Below, piece after piece: positions 1-7,714 of a DNA stretch of 64,000 nucleotides. How positions within the stretch are numbered: position 1 is the first letter of the stretch; each line of letters starts with the position of its first letter. The notes below the pieces were generated by a model. The model made no database searches, was not told where the DNA came from, and saw only the letters and a program-made list of their open reading frames with translations. This DNA comes from Jannaschia donghaensis (GTDB lineage: Bacteria; Pseudomonadota; Alphaproteobacteria; Rhodobacterales; Rhodobacteraceae), in assembly GCF_001403795.1 (NCBI RefSeq), contig NZ_CXSU01000012.1:299669-363668 (forward strand), read 5' to 3'. The position numbers were made by a program, and so were the translations under genes.

Positions 1-223
1 GCATGTTGTTGGTTTCCAACATGTACAGACCTGGCATGAAAACATCGGCCAGCTGGCCTTCGTGGATGAAGACCGCCGCCTGTCCTTCGCGGACCGTCAG
101 CTTGGCACCGTATTTGATCTCATGGCCGTGACGCTCGAACCGGTAGACCAGCGTGTCGCGGGTGTCGTCGGTCCATTCGATGACGTCGATGAATTGGCCG
201 GAAAGGAAATCGAGGATGGACAT
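1..223 (-). CDS. SPFH-domain protein, YdjI-like (3' part lies outside the window)
   Basis: The minus-strand frame from the ATG at 221-223 runs off the left edge of the window. The visible ~74 residues begin MSILDFLSGQFIDVIEW and continue with a beta-rich segment (REGQAAVFIHEGQ, DVFMPGLYML). This matches the N-terminus of the YdjI / 'virion core protein' branch of the SPFH (stomatin/prohibitin-like) family, which forms membrane-associated scaffolds. It is the downstream end of a minus-strand run with DUF2927, TelA and XpaC-like genes, a combination compatible with an envelope-stress role. About 100 nt separate it from the DUF2927 stop. Family call is good; exact function is unknown. Confidence 0.75.
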   Translation of the reverse strand, partial: MSILDFLSGQFIDVIEWTDDTRDTLVYRFERHGHEIKYGAKLTVREGQAAVFIHEGQLADVFMPGLYMLETNNM

Positions 224-329
224 GGATGGCTCCCTGAGAAATGCCTGTGCCGTCCTGGGACGGTCGAAATCAATAGAACACCTATGCGCGCGCAGGCGTC
301 AGTTGTAGGGGCGCGGCATCGCCACGCGG

Positions 330-1289
330 TCAGACCGGGCCCGATCCGAGCAGATCAGATGCGATCCGGGCGACGATCGGGCGTGCCTCCTCGGCGGTCA
401 TCCCGATACGCAGCCGACTGTCGTAGAGCATCGTCAGGAGAAGCTCGTCGTGGCGGGTCAGCAAGGCGAATTCCTCGTCGTCATTGAAGATCGAAGGACG
501 CACCGCAGGATTGTCGTTCGCAAGCCCCAGGCCCTGAGCGATTTCCTCGTGATAGCATGATTGACGGAAAAGATCGGGATGTTCGGCGCGCACGAAGGCG
601 ATGGCCGAGACGTAGGCGTTGGGTCGGTCCGACGACGAAGACGCGTAGACCGCGCAATAGGTGGAGCGGCCGAGCGACGTAATCTCCCGCACGGTCTGTT
701 TGGTCAGACCGGGTTCCGCGGCACGGATCTGGGGGCCGAGGCTGCGCTGTTCGTCAATGGTCGCCACGAAGATGTGGTAGTTTCCGCCCGATCCTACGAC
801 GCTGATGGGATGGCCGGTCGCGCGCCGCAGACGACTGACATAGGCAAGGATGCGAAGCCGGTCGGCGCGCTGTATTTCCTCGGACACCGAGGGGCTGAAA
901 TGGATCTGGACGCGGACGGGTCGATCCCACCGTCGCAACTCCGCCCGGCTTTGACGTGCGATATAGCGCCCGCCGACCTGCGTGTATTCCGAGAACAGCG
1001 CGATCCGCTCGAAGTTCCGGGCCAGATCGGCGGCTGAATATCCGACATTCGTCCCGATATCCTGCCGCAGCAGACCCTCGCCCTGAAGCCGGGTCTGCAG
1101 GCGCGCATAGAAAAGCGCCAGAGACCTGCTTTCGTCGGACGCGCTGCGGCTGGACGTGGCGACAGCGGGGCTGGGCGGTGGGCGGACGGTCGGCACACCG
1201 ACCGACCCACCTTGTGGCACGGCACCCGTCTGACAGGCTGCGACGGCAGCCGACAGGACGATCGCCGCAAGGGTCCGAAGCATCCGCAT
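330..1289 (-). CDS. DUF2927-type lipoprotein
   Basis: A 319-residue protein whose N-terminus is a lipoprotein signal peptide: short basic start, hydrophobic stretch and lipobox V-A-A-C with Cys19 as the likely lipidated residue. A low-complexity Pro/Ser linker (about 25-50) leads to a globular domain resembling DUF2927. A HEEIAQGLG motif at about 247-255 suggests a metal-dependent hydrolase fold; only the HE pair is seen and activity is unproven. The start codon overlaps the telA stop (ATGA), indicating translational coupling. Probably anchored to a membrane in the periplasm. Recognition of the DUF is from memory of Rhodobacteraceae neighbourhoods. Confidence 0.75.
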   Translation of the reverse strand: MRMLRTLAAIVLSAAVAACQTGAVPQGGSVGVPTVRPPPSPAVATSSRSASDESRSLALFYARLQTRLQGEGLLRQDIGTNVGYSAADLARNFERIALFSEYTQVGGRYIARQSRAELRRWDRPVRVQIHFSPSVSEEIQRADRLRILAYVSRLRRATGHPISVVGSGGNYHIFVATIDEQRSLGPQIRAAEPGLTKQTVREITSLGRSTYCAVYASSSSDRPNAYVSAIAFVRAEHPDLFRQSCYHEEIAQGLGLANDNPAVRPSIFNDDEEFALLTRHDELLLTMLYDSRLRIGMTAEEARPIVARIASDLLGSGPV

Positions 1290-2482
1290 CAGGGGGCGGG
1301 AACCGACGTGCCGGTCGTGGTGCCGACCCCGTCCTTGCGCGCGGTGGCCGAGGCCAGCGTTTCGCGCAGTTCCTTTTCCATGATCGTAAGTTCCTTTTCA
1401 GCCTCGGCGCGGCGCGCCTTGCCTTCATCGGCGATTTGCAGGCTTTCGTTGATGGTGGCGACCAGATCCTCGTTGGCCTGACGCACAGCCTCGATGTCGA
1501 AGACGCCGCGCTCCATCTCGATGCGTACGACGGAGTTGGCCTCCCGCAGGTTCTTCGCGTTCGCCTTCAGCAAATCATTGGTCAGGTCGTTTGCATCGCG
1601 CACCGCCTCCGCCGCTTCACGTGAACGTTGGATCGTAACGGCCTGTGCCAGCTGAGTTTCCCAAAGCGGGACGGTGTTGACCAGGGTGGAGTTGATCTTG
1701 GTGACCAGGCTCTTGTCGTTTTCCTGAACCAGGCGGATCGACGGCAGCGATTGCATCGTGACCTGTCGCGTCAGTTTCAGGTCGTGGACCCGGCGCTCCA
1801 GATCGTCACGCGCGGCGCGCAGGTCGCGCAGCTCCTGACTGCCGATCATCTTGTCGTCGTCGGGCAGGGCCGCGATCTCGGCTTCCTTGGCGGGAATGGC
1901 CGTTGCGTCCAGATCGGCGATCTTGGCCTCACCGGCAGCAATATAGAGGCCCAGTTCCTCGTAGAAATCGAGGGTCTTTTCATAGAGCTTGTCGAGTGAC
2001 TTGATGTCCTTGAGCAATACATGCTCGTGCTTGAGCAGGTCGTCGGTCACCTTGTCGATCTGGCCCTGAACGGTCTCGAACTTGGAGATGAAGTTGGAGA
2101 AGGGGGCCGCCCGGCCCAGCAGCTTTTCCCACCAGGACCGTTTGCGCCGCACGTCCAGTTCCGACACCGAAAATCCGCGAATGGTCGATACGATATTGCG
2201 CAGACTGTCGCCTGCGGGGCCGACGTCCTTGTTTTTCACATCCGCCAGCATGGCCTGCGAAATCTGCTGCAATTCGGCCTGCGCGGCGGATCCGAAGCTG
2301 ATGATCGACTGGGTGTTGATCATGTCCAGCTCGGCCATGCGGGTGCGAATTTCCTCGGCCACGGGGGCGGGGGCTTTTTCCAGCGGCACGATTGCCGTGC
2401 CCGGCTCTGGCAGGGTGACGGCCGCGATCTGGTCGACTTCCGCCGTGTCCTGGGCGGCCTTCTGGCGGGTGGCGGTATCCAT
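1289..2482 (-). CDS. telA: Toxic anion resistance protein, TelA/KlaA family
   Basis: A 397-residue, highly charged, mostly helical cytoplasmic protein of normal TelA length. Family hallmarks include a segment near RRKRSWWEKLLGR (about 137-149), followed by FISKFETVQGQIDKV and long coiled-coil-like helices, with a C-terminal region carrying NDLTNDLLKANAKNLREA. TelA proteins were named from tellurite resistance on plasmid RK2, but chromosomal copies occur with XpaC-like and SPFH proteins and are thought to serve envelope stress. Four nt after the XpaC-like stop and overlapping the DUF2927 start, so it is the core of one operon. The biochemical activity of the family is not known. Confidence 0.9.
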   Translation of the reverse strand: MDTATRQKAAQDTAEVDQIAAVTLPEPGTAIVPLEKAPAPVAEEIRTRMAELDMINTQSIISFGSAAQAELQQISQAMLADVKNKDVGPAGDSLRNIVSTIRGFSVSELDVRRKRSWWEKLLGRAAPFSNFISKFETVQGQIDKVTDDLLKHEHVLLKDIKSLDKLYEKTLDFYEELGLYIAAGEAKIADLDATAIPAKEAEIAALPDDDKMIGSQELRDLRAARDDLERRVHDLKLTRQVTMQSLPSIRLVQENDKSLVTKINSTLVNTVPLWETQLAQAVTIQRSREAAEAVRDANDLTNDLLKANAKNLREANSVVRIEMERGVFDIEAVRQANEDLVATINESLQIADEGKARRAEAEKELTIMEKELRETLASATARKDGVGTTTGTSVPAP

Positions 2483-2485
2483 AAT

Positions 2486-3367
2486 TTACTCTCCCGTTGG
2501 CAGGCCGTCTGCTTTGAGACGGTCCCGCAAGACTTCGATTTCGACATCCAGATCGGTGCGGTCGGACAGCAGCAGGGTTTCCCGCTTGGCATCGAACCCT
2601 CGCTCCAGATCGTCGAGCAGCTTGAAATAATCGGCTTTGGCGGCGGGGTCGCGGCTGACGGCATAGATATCGGCGAACTTCACCGTCGCGTCGCGGGCCC
2701 CCATCAGATAGACGCCCAGGAACTTGCGCGCCGACGTCAGGTCGCGGGGGTCGTCTTCCACCGTGCGGAACATGGCGCGGGCCTTGCCGGACAGGCGTTC
2801 GACGCGGGCCGTCGCCTCCCGGTCCTTGGCACGCAGGACCGCGTCGTTCATCGCCGTGACATGACGCTCCGCCTCCTCGATCGACCGGGCCACACGCTCG
2901 GTCTGGAAGGCATCCACGCCCTCCATTCCCTTGTCGGACATCGGGTCGATGCCGAAGCTGACGATGTGAAGGGCCGCCGCCACCAGGCCATAGACCGCCC
3001 CGGCCGGGCCGATTCCGGCGGCGAACATCACACCGATACCCAGCACGACCGCGCCGAATATCTTGCGCGGAAGGGCGGGGCGGCGTGCGATGCGACGCTC
3101 GGCCCAGGCCGCTTCTGCCTTGAGCCCCTCGCGCGTCAGAAGCGCCCCGCAGAAGATCGCGGCACCCGCGGCGATGCTGCCGGCAAGGCCGAGCGCGCCA
3201 TCGGCGAAAAACGCGGTGATGACCGGCAGGATCGCCAGTGCCATCAGGATGGTCGTGCGGGCCTGTCCCCTGAGCGGTGATCTGAGATGCGGGGCGGGCG
3301 CGGCGATGGTGCCGGGCATCCCCGATTTGCCCTGAGGGCTGTGCTTGCCGCCATAGCGCTGCGCCAT
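2486..3367 (-). CDS. XpaC-like membrane protein (5-bromo-4-chloroindolyl phosphate hydrolysis family)
   Basis: A 293-residue protein with a basic, glycine-rich N-terminus and two hydrophobic regions (about 38-77 and 103-138) that could each form one or two membrane segments. The C-terminal half is a charged helical domain (about 150-293). The arrangement matches the XpaC family, which is typically encoded next to telA, as here. Despite the family name, a phosphatase role is not established, and no catalytic motif is visible. It is probably an inner-membrane partner of the cytosolic TelA-like protein. The start ATG at 3365-3367 is just after the stop of a tiny upstream frame. Confidence 0.8.
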   Translation of the reverse strand: MAQRYGGKHSPQGKSGMPGTIAAPAPHLRSPLRGQARTTILMALAILPVITAFFADGALGLAGSIAAGAAIFCGALLTREGLKAEAAWAERRIARRPALPRKIFGAVVLGIGVMFAAGIGPAGAVYGLVAAALHIVSFGIDPMSDKGMEGVDAFQTERVARSIEEAERHVTAMNDAVLRAKDREATARVERLSGKARAMFRTVEDDPRDLTSARKFLGVYLMGARDATVKFADIYAVSRDPAAKADYFKLLDDLERGFDAKRETLLLSDRTDLDVEIEVLRDRLKADGLPTGE

Positions 3368-3370
3368 TGC

Positions 3371-3466
3371 TCAGAGACCCCCGCCCGAAAGCACGCCGAC
3401 GCCCGCCAGCGCCACGAGCACGGCCAACGCCGCGAAGGCGGTCTTCTGCAATCCAGGTGAGCCCAT
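3371..3466 (-). CDS. Putative 31-residue membrane peptide
   Basis: A short frame begins MGSPGLQKTAFAALAVLV and ends with a glycine-rich tail. It has one hydrophobic segment (about residues 8-25) fitting a single transmembrane helix. A purine-rich stretch (GGGAACGGGCAGC) precedes the ATG and could act as a ribosome binding site. It is the first frame of the XpaC/telA run, 3 nt ahead of the XpaC-like start, so it may be translated in the same mRNA. No homologue is recognised; it could instead be leader sequence. Confidence 0.45.
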   Translation of the reverse strand: MGSPGLQKTAFAALAVLVALAGVGVLSGGGL

Positions 3467-3547
3467 GCTGCCCGTTCCCTCAGTTCCCTATCGTCACCCT
3501 ATGACAGATGCGCAGTGCACCGCCAGTGTCACCGGCGAAATCCTGCC

Positions 3548-4255
3548 TTAGCCCTTCGTCTTGAAAAGCTGGTCCTGCGCGGCCTTGTCCTGGCGAAAAT
3601 CGCCCCGCTTTTCCGCCGCCAGTGCCCGCCCGGCGATAACCCCCGGCCGCGATCCGACATCGGCGAGCCAGCGCGCCAGGTTCGGTTTGTCGTCCAGCGT
3701 CTGCTGCTGCCCTTTCCAGAGCGAGGTCCAGCCCCAAAGGCTCATGTCCGCGATGGAGAAGAAATCGCCGGCGACATAGCGCGTGGCAGCCAGTTGACGG
3801 TCCAACACCCCGTAAAGGCGCGCCACCTCCGAACGGTAACGGTCCTTGGCATAGGGCAGGTCGTTGGGCGGATCCATCGCCGGGGCGTATTTCAGGAAAT
3901 GATGCGCCTGACCGGCCATCGGTCCGACGCCGCCCATCTGCCACATCAGCCATTGGTCCACGGCGATGCGCTCGCGTTCCGTGCTTCCACCGAACCGACC
4001 GGTCTTGCGCGCCAGATACTGCAGGATCGCGCCGCTTTCGAAGATGGCGATCGGCGCGCCGTCCGGGCCATCGGGGTCGACGATAGCGGGCATGCGATTG
4101 TTCGGGCTGATCTTCAGGAAATCGGGTGCGAACTGGTCGCCCGCGCCGATGTCGATCAGGTGCAGAGTGTAGGGCAAGTCGAATTCATGCAGCGCGATGG
4201 ACACTTTCCAGCCGTTCGGCGTGGGCCAGAAGTAGAGGTCGATGGGCTGGGTCAT
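3548..4255 (-). CDS. Glutathione S-transferase, YfcG/YghU (Nu-class) type
   Basis: A 235-residue cytoplasmic protein with an N-terminal thioredoxin-like GST domain (IDLYFWPTPNGWKV, then the NNRMPAIVD cis-proline loop and FESGAILQYLA, the glutathione gamma-glutamyl contact). The C-terminal helical domain contains MADQ-like dimer helices and YVAGDFFSIADMSLWGW. The TPNGWK start resembles YfcG/YghU enzymes, which have disulfide-reductase activity with glutathione. I chose the ATG at 4255 because GGAGCG sits just upstream; a further ATG 15 nt upstream at 4270 is possible. Single gene, divergent from metZ. Confidence 0.9.
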   Translation of the reverse strand: MTQPIDLYFWPTPNGWKVSIALHEFDLPYTLHLIDIGAGDQFAPDFLKISPNNRMPAIVDPDGPDGAPIAIFESGAILQYLARKTGRFGGSTERERIAVDQWLMWQMGGVGPMAGQAHHFLKYAPAMDPPNDLPYAKDRYRSEVARLYGVLDRQLAATRYVAGDFFSIADMSLWGWTSLWKGQQQTLDDKPNLARWLADVGSRPGVIAGRALAAEKRGDFRQDKAAQDQLFKTKG

Positions 4256-4377
4256 GGGGCGCTCCGTCATTAGGTCGCTTTACCCTTTGCCACGGCGGGG
4301 CGCGATGCAAGGCATCACCCTTTCGTGCGCGGCGACACTGCCCACCTTGACCGGTGCACGCCCGCGCGATACGCCGC

Positions 4378-4445
4378 GAGCCGAGGGGATTTGAACCAGC
4401 TTGCGGCCCTCGGAGACGTCCGGTCTCGAATTCCGCTAAAGAGGT
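4378..4445 (+). promoter_or_regulatory. SAM-II riboswitch in the metZ leader
   Basis: The leader carries the SAM-II signature in order. P1 is a perfect 7-bp stem, CCGAGGG (4381-4387) with CCCTCGG (4407-4413). The loop contains GATTTGAACC (4388-4397) and CTTGCGG (4400-4406), and the 3' pseudoknot strand GCTAAAGAGG lies at 4435-4444. SAM-II riboswitches precede metA/metX/metZ genes in alphaproteobacteria and turn expression off when S-adenosylmethionine is plentiful. The L3 linker is longer than usual and holds an extra hairpin, GAGAC/GTCTC at 4413-4427. The metZ Shine-Dalgarno begins about 55 nt downstream. Recognised from consensus memory; covariance scoring was not possible. Confidence 0.85.
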
Positions 4446-4510
4446 CCGGGGCGCCTCGCGCCTTCCTCCGAACATCTGGTGTCACGTCCAAGCCCCCCAA
4501 GGAGGCCGCC

Positions 4511-5704
4511 ATGAAAGATACCTCGCCCAAATCCCGCAAACCGCGCACCAACGCGGTGCACGCCGGCACCCGCCGCAGCCAGTATGGCGAAGTGTCCGAG
4601 GCGATGTTCCTGACCCAAGGCTTCGTCTATCCCACCGCCGAAGCCGCCGAGGAGCGGTTTTTGAACGCCGGGCGCGATGACTTCATCTACGCCCGGTACG
4701 GCAATCCGACCGTCGCGATGTTCGAAGATCGCATTGCGGCGCTGGAAGCGACCGAAGATGCCTTTGCCTGCGCGTCCGGGATGGCGGCGGTGAACGGCGC
4801 GATGATGTCCATCCTGCGCGCCGGCGACCATGTGGTCGCGGCCCGCGCGTTGTTCGGGTCGTGTCTTTATATTCTGGAAGAGGTGCTGACGCGGTTCGGG
4901 GTCGAGGTGACGCTGATCGACGGCACCGACCTGTCGGCCTGGCAGGCCGCGCTGCGCCCCGACACCAAGGTCGCCTTCTTCGAGACAATCTCAAACCCGA
5001 CGCTGGAGGTTATCGACATCGCCGGTGTCGCCGACCTGGCCCATGCCGTCGGCGCGCTGGTCGTGGTGGATAACGTCTTCGCCACGCCCACCTACAGCCG
5101 GGCGCTCGAACTGGGGGCCGACGTCATCGTCTATTCGACCACCAAGCACATCGACGGGCAGGGTCGCTGTTTGGGCGGTGTGATCTGCGGCAAACAGGAT
5201 TTCATTCGCGGCACGGTCGAGCCCTATCTCAAGCATACGGGCGGAAGCATGTCGCCTTTCAACGCCTGGGTGATGCTCAAGGGGCTGGAACATCTGGACC
5301 TGCGTGTCCATGCCCAGACCGAGACGGCCACGCGCCTTGCCGCGAACCTGACCGATCACCCCAAGCTGACCCGCGTTCTCTATCCCCACGATCCGCGTCA
5401 CCCGCAGCACGACCTTGCCTGTCGCCAGATGGACGCGGGCGGTACGGTGCTGTCGTTCGAGGTCGCCGGCGGGCGGGAGGGGGCGAACCGCTTCCTCAAC
5501 GCGCTGGATATCGTCATCATTTCCAACAATCTGGGGGATGCGAAGACGATCGCGACCCCCCCCTACAGCACCACGCATCAGCGGTTGTCCGAGGACCGGA
5601 AAGCCACCCTTGGCATCACGCCCGGCCTGATCCGGCTGTCGTGCGGGTTGGAGGATACCGACGATCTGATCGACGACATCCTGACCGCGCTCGACGCCGT
5701 CTGA
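4511..5704 (+). CDS. metZ: O-succinylhomoserine sulfhydrylase
   Basis: A 397-residue PLP enzyme of the Cys/Met metabolism family that makes homocysteine from O-succinylhomoserine and sulfide in methionine synthesis. Motifs: YARYGNPT (60-67, phosphate and substrate contacts), ASGMAA (88-93), VVVDNVFATP (184-193, PLP aspartate) and STTKHIDGQGR with the Schiff-base lysine at K212. C-terminal GLIRLSCGLED is typical. The ATG at 4511 has a strong AAGGAGG starting at 4499; longer upstream frames read through the riboswitch and are rejected. Regulation by the SAM-II element directly upstream fits the pathway. The choice of MetZ over MetX/MetY-type partners rests on overall resemblance. Confidence 0.93.
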   Translation: MKDTSPKSRKPRTNAVHAGTRRSQYGEVSEAMFLTQGFVYPTAEAAEERFLNAGRDDFIYARYGNPTVAMFEDRIAALEATEDAFACASGMAAVNGAMMSILRAGDHVVAARALFGSCLYILEEVLTRFGVEVTLIDGTDLSAWQAALRPDTKVAFFETISNPTLEVIDIAGVADLAHAVGALVVVDNVFATPTYSRALELGADVIVYSTTKHIDGQGRCLGGVICGKQDFIRGTVEPYLKHTGGSMSPFNAWVMLKGLEHLDLRVHAQTETATRLAANLTDHPKLTRVLYPHDPRHPQHDLACRQMDAGGTVLSFEVAGGREGANRFLNALDIVIISNNLGDAKTIATPPYSTTHQRLSEDRKATLGITPGLIRLSCGLEDTDDLIDDILTALDAV

Positions 5705-5713
5705 GAGGCGACG

Positions 5714-5809
5714 ATGCGCGAAATGCGATCCGCGCGCGACGATGACCTGCCCGCGCTGATCGACGACGTCGCACGGGCGGGCCGTTTTGCCCGGCATGTG
5801 GTCGTATAG
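5714..5809 (+). pseudogene. Possible remnant of a GNAT acetyltransferase N-terminus
   Basis: Nine nt after metZ a frame starts MREMRSARDDDLPALIDDV and stops after 31 codons. Its opening resembles the first strand and helix of GNAT acetyltransferases (typically 'IR-A--DD-PAL--L'), but the rest of the domain is missing in all three frames downstream. It may be the stub of a deleted gene, a short translated peptide, or chance. The similarity is short, so confidence is low. Confidence 0.25.
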
Positions 5810-5896
5810 AGGTCTTCTGATGTCGCGGAACGGCCTTGCTATTGTGAAAAAACATACCATCTTGACGGCCTGAGCGAGAACCGAAGGGAGGGGCGC

Positions 5897-6937
5897 ATGA
5901 CCGTCCATCAACCGGATATTGAACGCCACCCGACCGAAGCCGAAGCCAAGGAAGCACTTGCGCTGCTTCAGCGCTATGCCAAGACCGACCCGTCAGCGGC
6001 GGTCGCTCTGTACCCCGAAATGTCGAACGTCTATCCCGTCCACGTCTCGGACGAGGCATATCGCGCGACGCTGCCCGATCTTCAGAACGGACCGGCCAGC
6101 CTGATCCGCGGCGCGGACCGCCGGATCGAGCATGTGGGCATCTCCAACTTTCGCCTTCCGATGCAAATCGCCACGCGCAGCGGCGTGCAAGCCGTGCAGG
6201 TCTCGGTCACCGGTACCGTCAGTCTGGAGGCCGGGAAGAAGGGCATCAACATGTCGCGGATCATGCGCAGCTTCTATGCGCATGCCGACGCACACATGGG
6301 TTTCGACGTGGCCGAGGCCGCGCTTGACGATTATCTGACCGACCTGGCGGCGTTCGATGCCCGCCTGCTGCTGTCCTTTTCCCTGCCTCTGCGCGTCGAA
6401 AGTCTGCGGTCCGGCCTGACTGGTTGGCAATATTACGATATCTCGATGGAAGTCGTGCAATCGTGCGGGGTGCGCCGCCGGGTCCTGCATCTGGACTATG
6501 TCTATTCGTCGACATGCCCCTGTTCGCTTGAACTTTCCGAACATGCCCGGCGGACGCGGGGACAACTGGCGACGCCGCATTCGCAACGCTCGGTCGCCCG
6601 CCTGTCGGCCGAGGTGACGGGCGCTGTCGCGTTCGAGGATCTGATCGACATGTGCCGGCTGGCTGTGCCGACGGAAACGCAGGTCATGGTCAAACGCGAA
6701 GACGAACAGGCCTTTGCGGAGTTGAACGCCGCCAATCCGATCTTCGTGGAGGATGCCGCCCGCCTGTTCGCGCAAGGGTTGGAGGCCATCACCGGCGTCG
6801 GCGATTTCCGCGTTGTTGCCAGTCATCAGGAAAGCCTGCACAGCCATGATGCTGTCTCGGTCCTGACCCAGGGTGACCTTTTCGCGACCGAAACTCTGGA
6901 ACCCCGTCTGTTCGGAACACTCGTCCACGCGGGCTAA
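5897..6937 (+). CDS. folE2: GTP cyclohydrolase I, FolE2 (type IB)
   Basis: A 346-residue enzyme of the FolE2/MptA family that converts GTP to 7,8-dihydroneopterin triphosphate, the first step toward folate (and queuosine precursors). Family marks: GISNFRLPMQ (81-90), KKGINMSR (114-121), the cysteine motif SSTCPCSLELSEHAR with C207 and C209 as catalytic/metal-binding candidates, and the C-terminal ESLHSHDAV. Length is usual for bacterial FolE2. The ATG is preceded by GAAGGGAGGGGCGC. FolE2 often replaces zinc-dependent FolE, for example in zinc limitation, but no Zur box was recognised in the 87-nt upstream gap. It fits the recurring folate theme of the window. Confidence 0.95.
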   Translation: MTVHQPDIERHPTEAEAKEALALLQRYAKTDPSAAVALYPEMSNVYPVHVSDEAYRATLPDLQNGPASLIRGADRRIEHVGISNFRLPMQIATRSGVQAVQVSVTGTVSLEAGKKGINMSRIMRSFYAHADAHMGFDVAEAALDDYLTDLAAFDARLLLSFSLPLRVESLRSGLTGWQYYDISMEVVQSCGVRRRVLHLDYVYSSTCPCSLELSEHARRTRGQLATPHSQRSVARLSAEVTGAVAFEDLIDMCRLAVPTETQVMVKREDEQAFAELNAANPIFVEDAARLFAQGLEAITGVGDFRVVASHQESLHSHDAVSVLTQGDLFATETLEPRLFGTLVHAG

Positions 6938-7051
6938 GTCTTGCGTCACGGCCGGACCTCTGCCACCGTGACGGCAGGGGTCGCGCACACCCCGTCTCAG
7001 GCACATTGCCCAAGTCGCGCATCCATGAACCGTTCAATCGGAGGATGCCCC

Positions 7052-7714
7052 TTGGCTCATTTGTTCATCACCCCACATGCCCTTGCCGCCTGTCTTCACA
7101 AGGCCGACGCGCCGCAGATCATCGACCTGTGCGACGCGGAGGATGCCGCCGCCGACGCGCGCCGCATTCCGGGTGCCATACCTCTGGCTCTGGCAGACCT
7201 CGAAAGGTCCGATCTCGCCGCCGGATCCTTCGTCTGCATTTGTCAAAAAGGGGGCAAGCTCAGCCAGTTGGGCGCGGCGATCCTCCGGGATCGGGGGGCC
7301 ACCGCGTCGGCGCTGTTCGGCGGCCACCTGGCCTGGGTTGCGGACGATCTGCCATTGACGTCCGCCGACGCCTTGGCGGCGCGGTGGGTCATGCCGACGG
7401 ATCCAGATTGGGCCGAACTGGCGGCGCTTTGGGTTCTGCGGCGCCTGATCGATCGCCGGGTGCCAGTCATGCCGGTGACCCGCGATTGGCTGGACAAGGC
7501 CGCCGAGGTCTGGGGCGCGCGGGTCGTCCCGTCGAACGTCGGTCACCTGACCCGGCTTGCGAACCTGACGTTCCCCATCCCGCCGCATCTGACCGATGGG
7601 CCGGATCGCATGGTCGCCGGACGGCTGACGCATGTCACCTCGCCGGTGCAGGCGCTCGACCTCGTCGACGATTGGCTGGCCGGGCAGGACACCGCCCTGG
7701 ACGTGTCGGTATGA
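7052..7714 (+). CDS. Rhodanese-like / ChrB-type chromate resistance protein
   Basis: A 220-residue protein. Residues ~1-105 form a rhodanese-like domain whose active-site loop is CQKGGKLS with a candidate sulfur-carrying cysteine. Residues ~110-220 contain WAELAALWVLRRLIDRRVPVMPV, resembling the C-terminal part of ChrB-type chromate-responsive proteins. I start it at the TTG at 7052 because GGAGG lies at 7040-7044, a good spacing; an upstream ATG (7025) gives nine more residues. Its stop overlaps the chrA ATG (ATGA), so the two are co-translated. A role in sulfur-relay or sensing for the transporter is inference. Confidence 0.7.
   Translation: MAHLFITPHALAACLHKADAPQIIDLCDAEDAAADARRIPGAIPLALADLERSDLAAGSFVCICQKGGKLSQLGAAILRDRGATASALFGGHLAWVADDLPLTSADALAARWVMPTDPDWAELAALWVLRRLIDRRVPVMPVTRDWLDKAAEVWGARVVPSNVGHLTRLANLTFPIPPHLTDGPDRMVAGRLTHVTSPVQALDLVDDWLAGQDTALDVSV

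Noticed and set aside
4370..4450. tRNA-like sequence on the minus strand (GGTTCAAATCCCC)
   Set aside because: The T stem and acceptor do not pair; the same bases form the SAM-II riboswitch on the plus strand.
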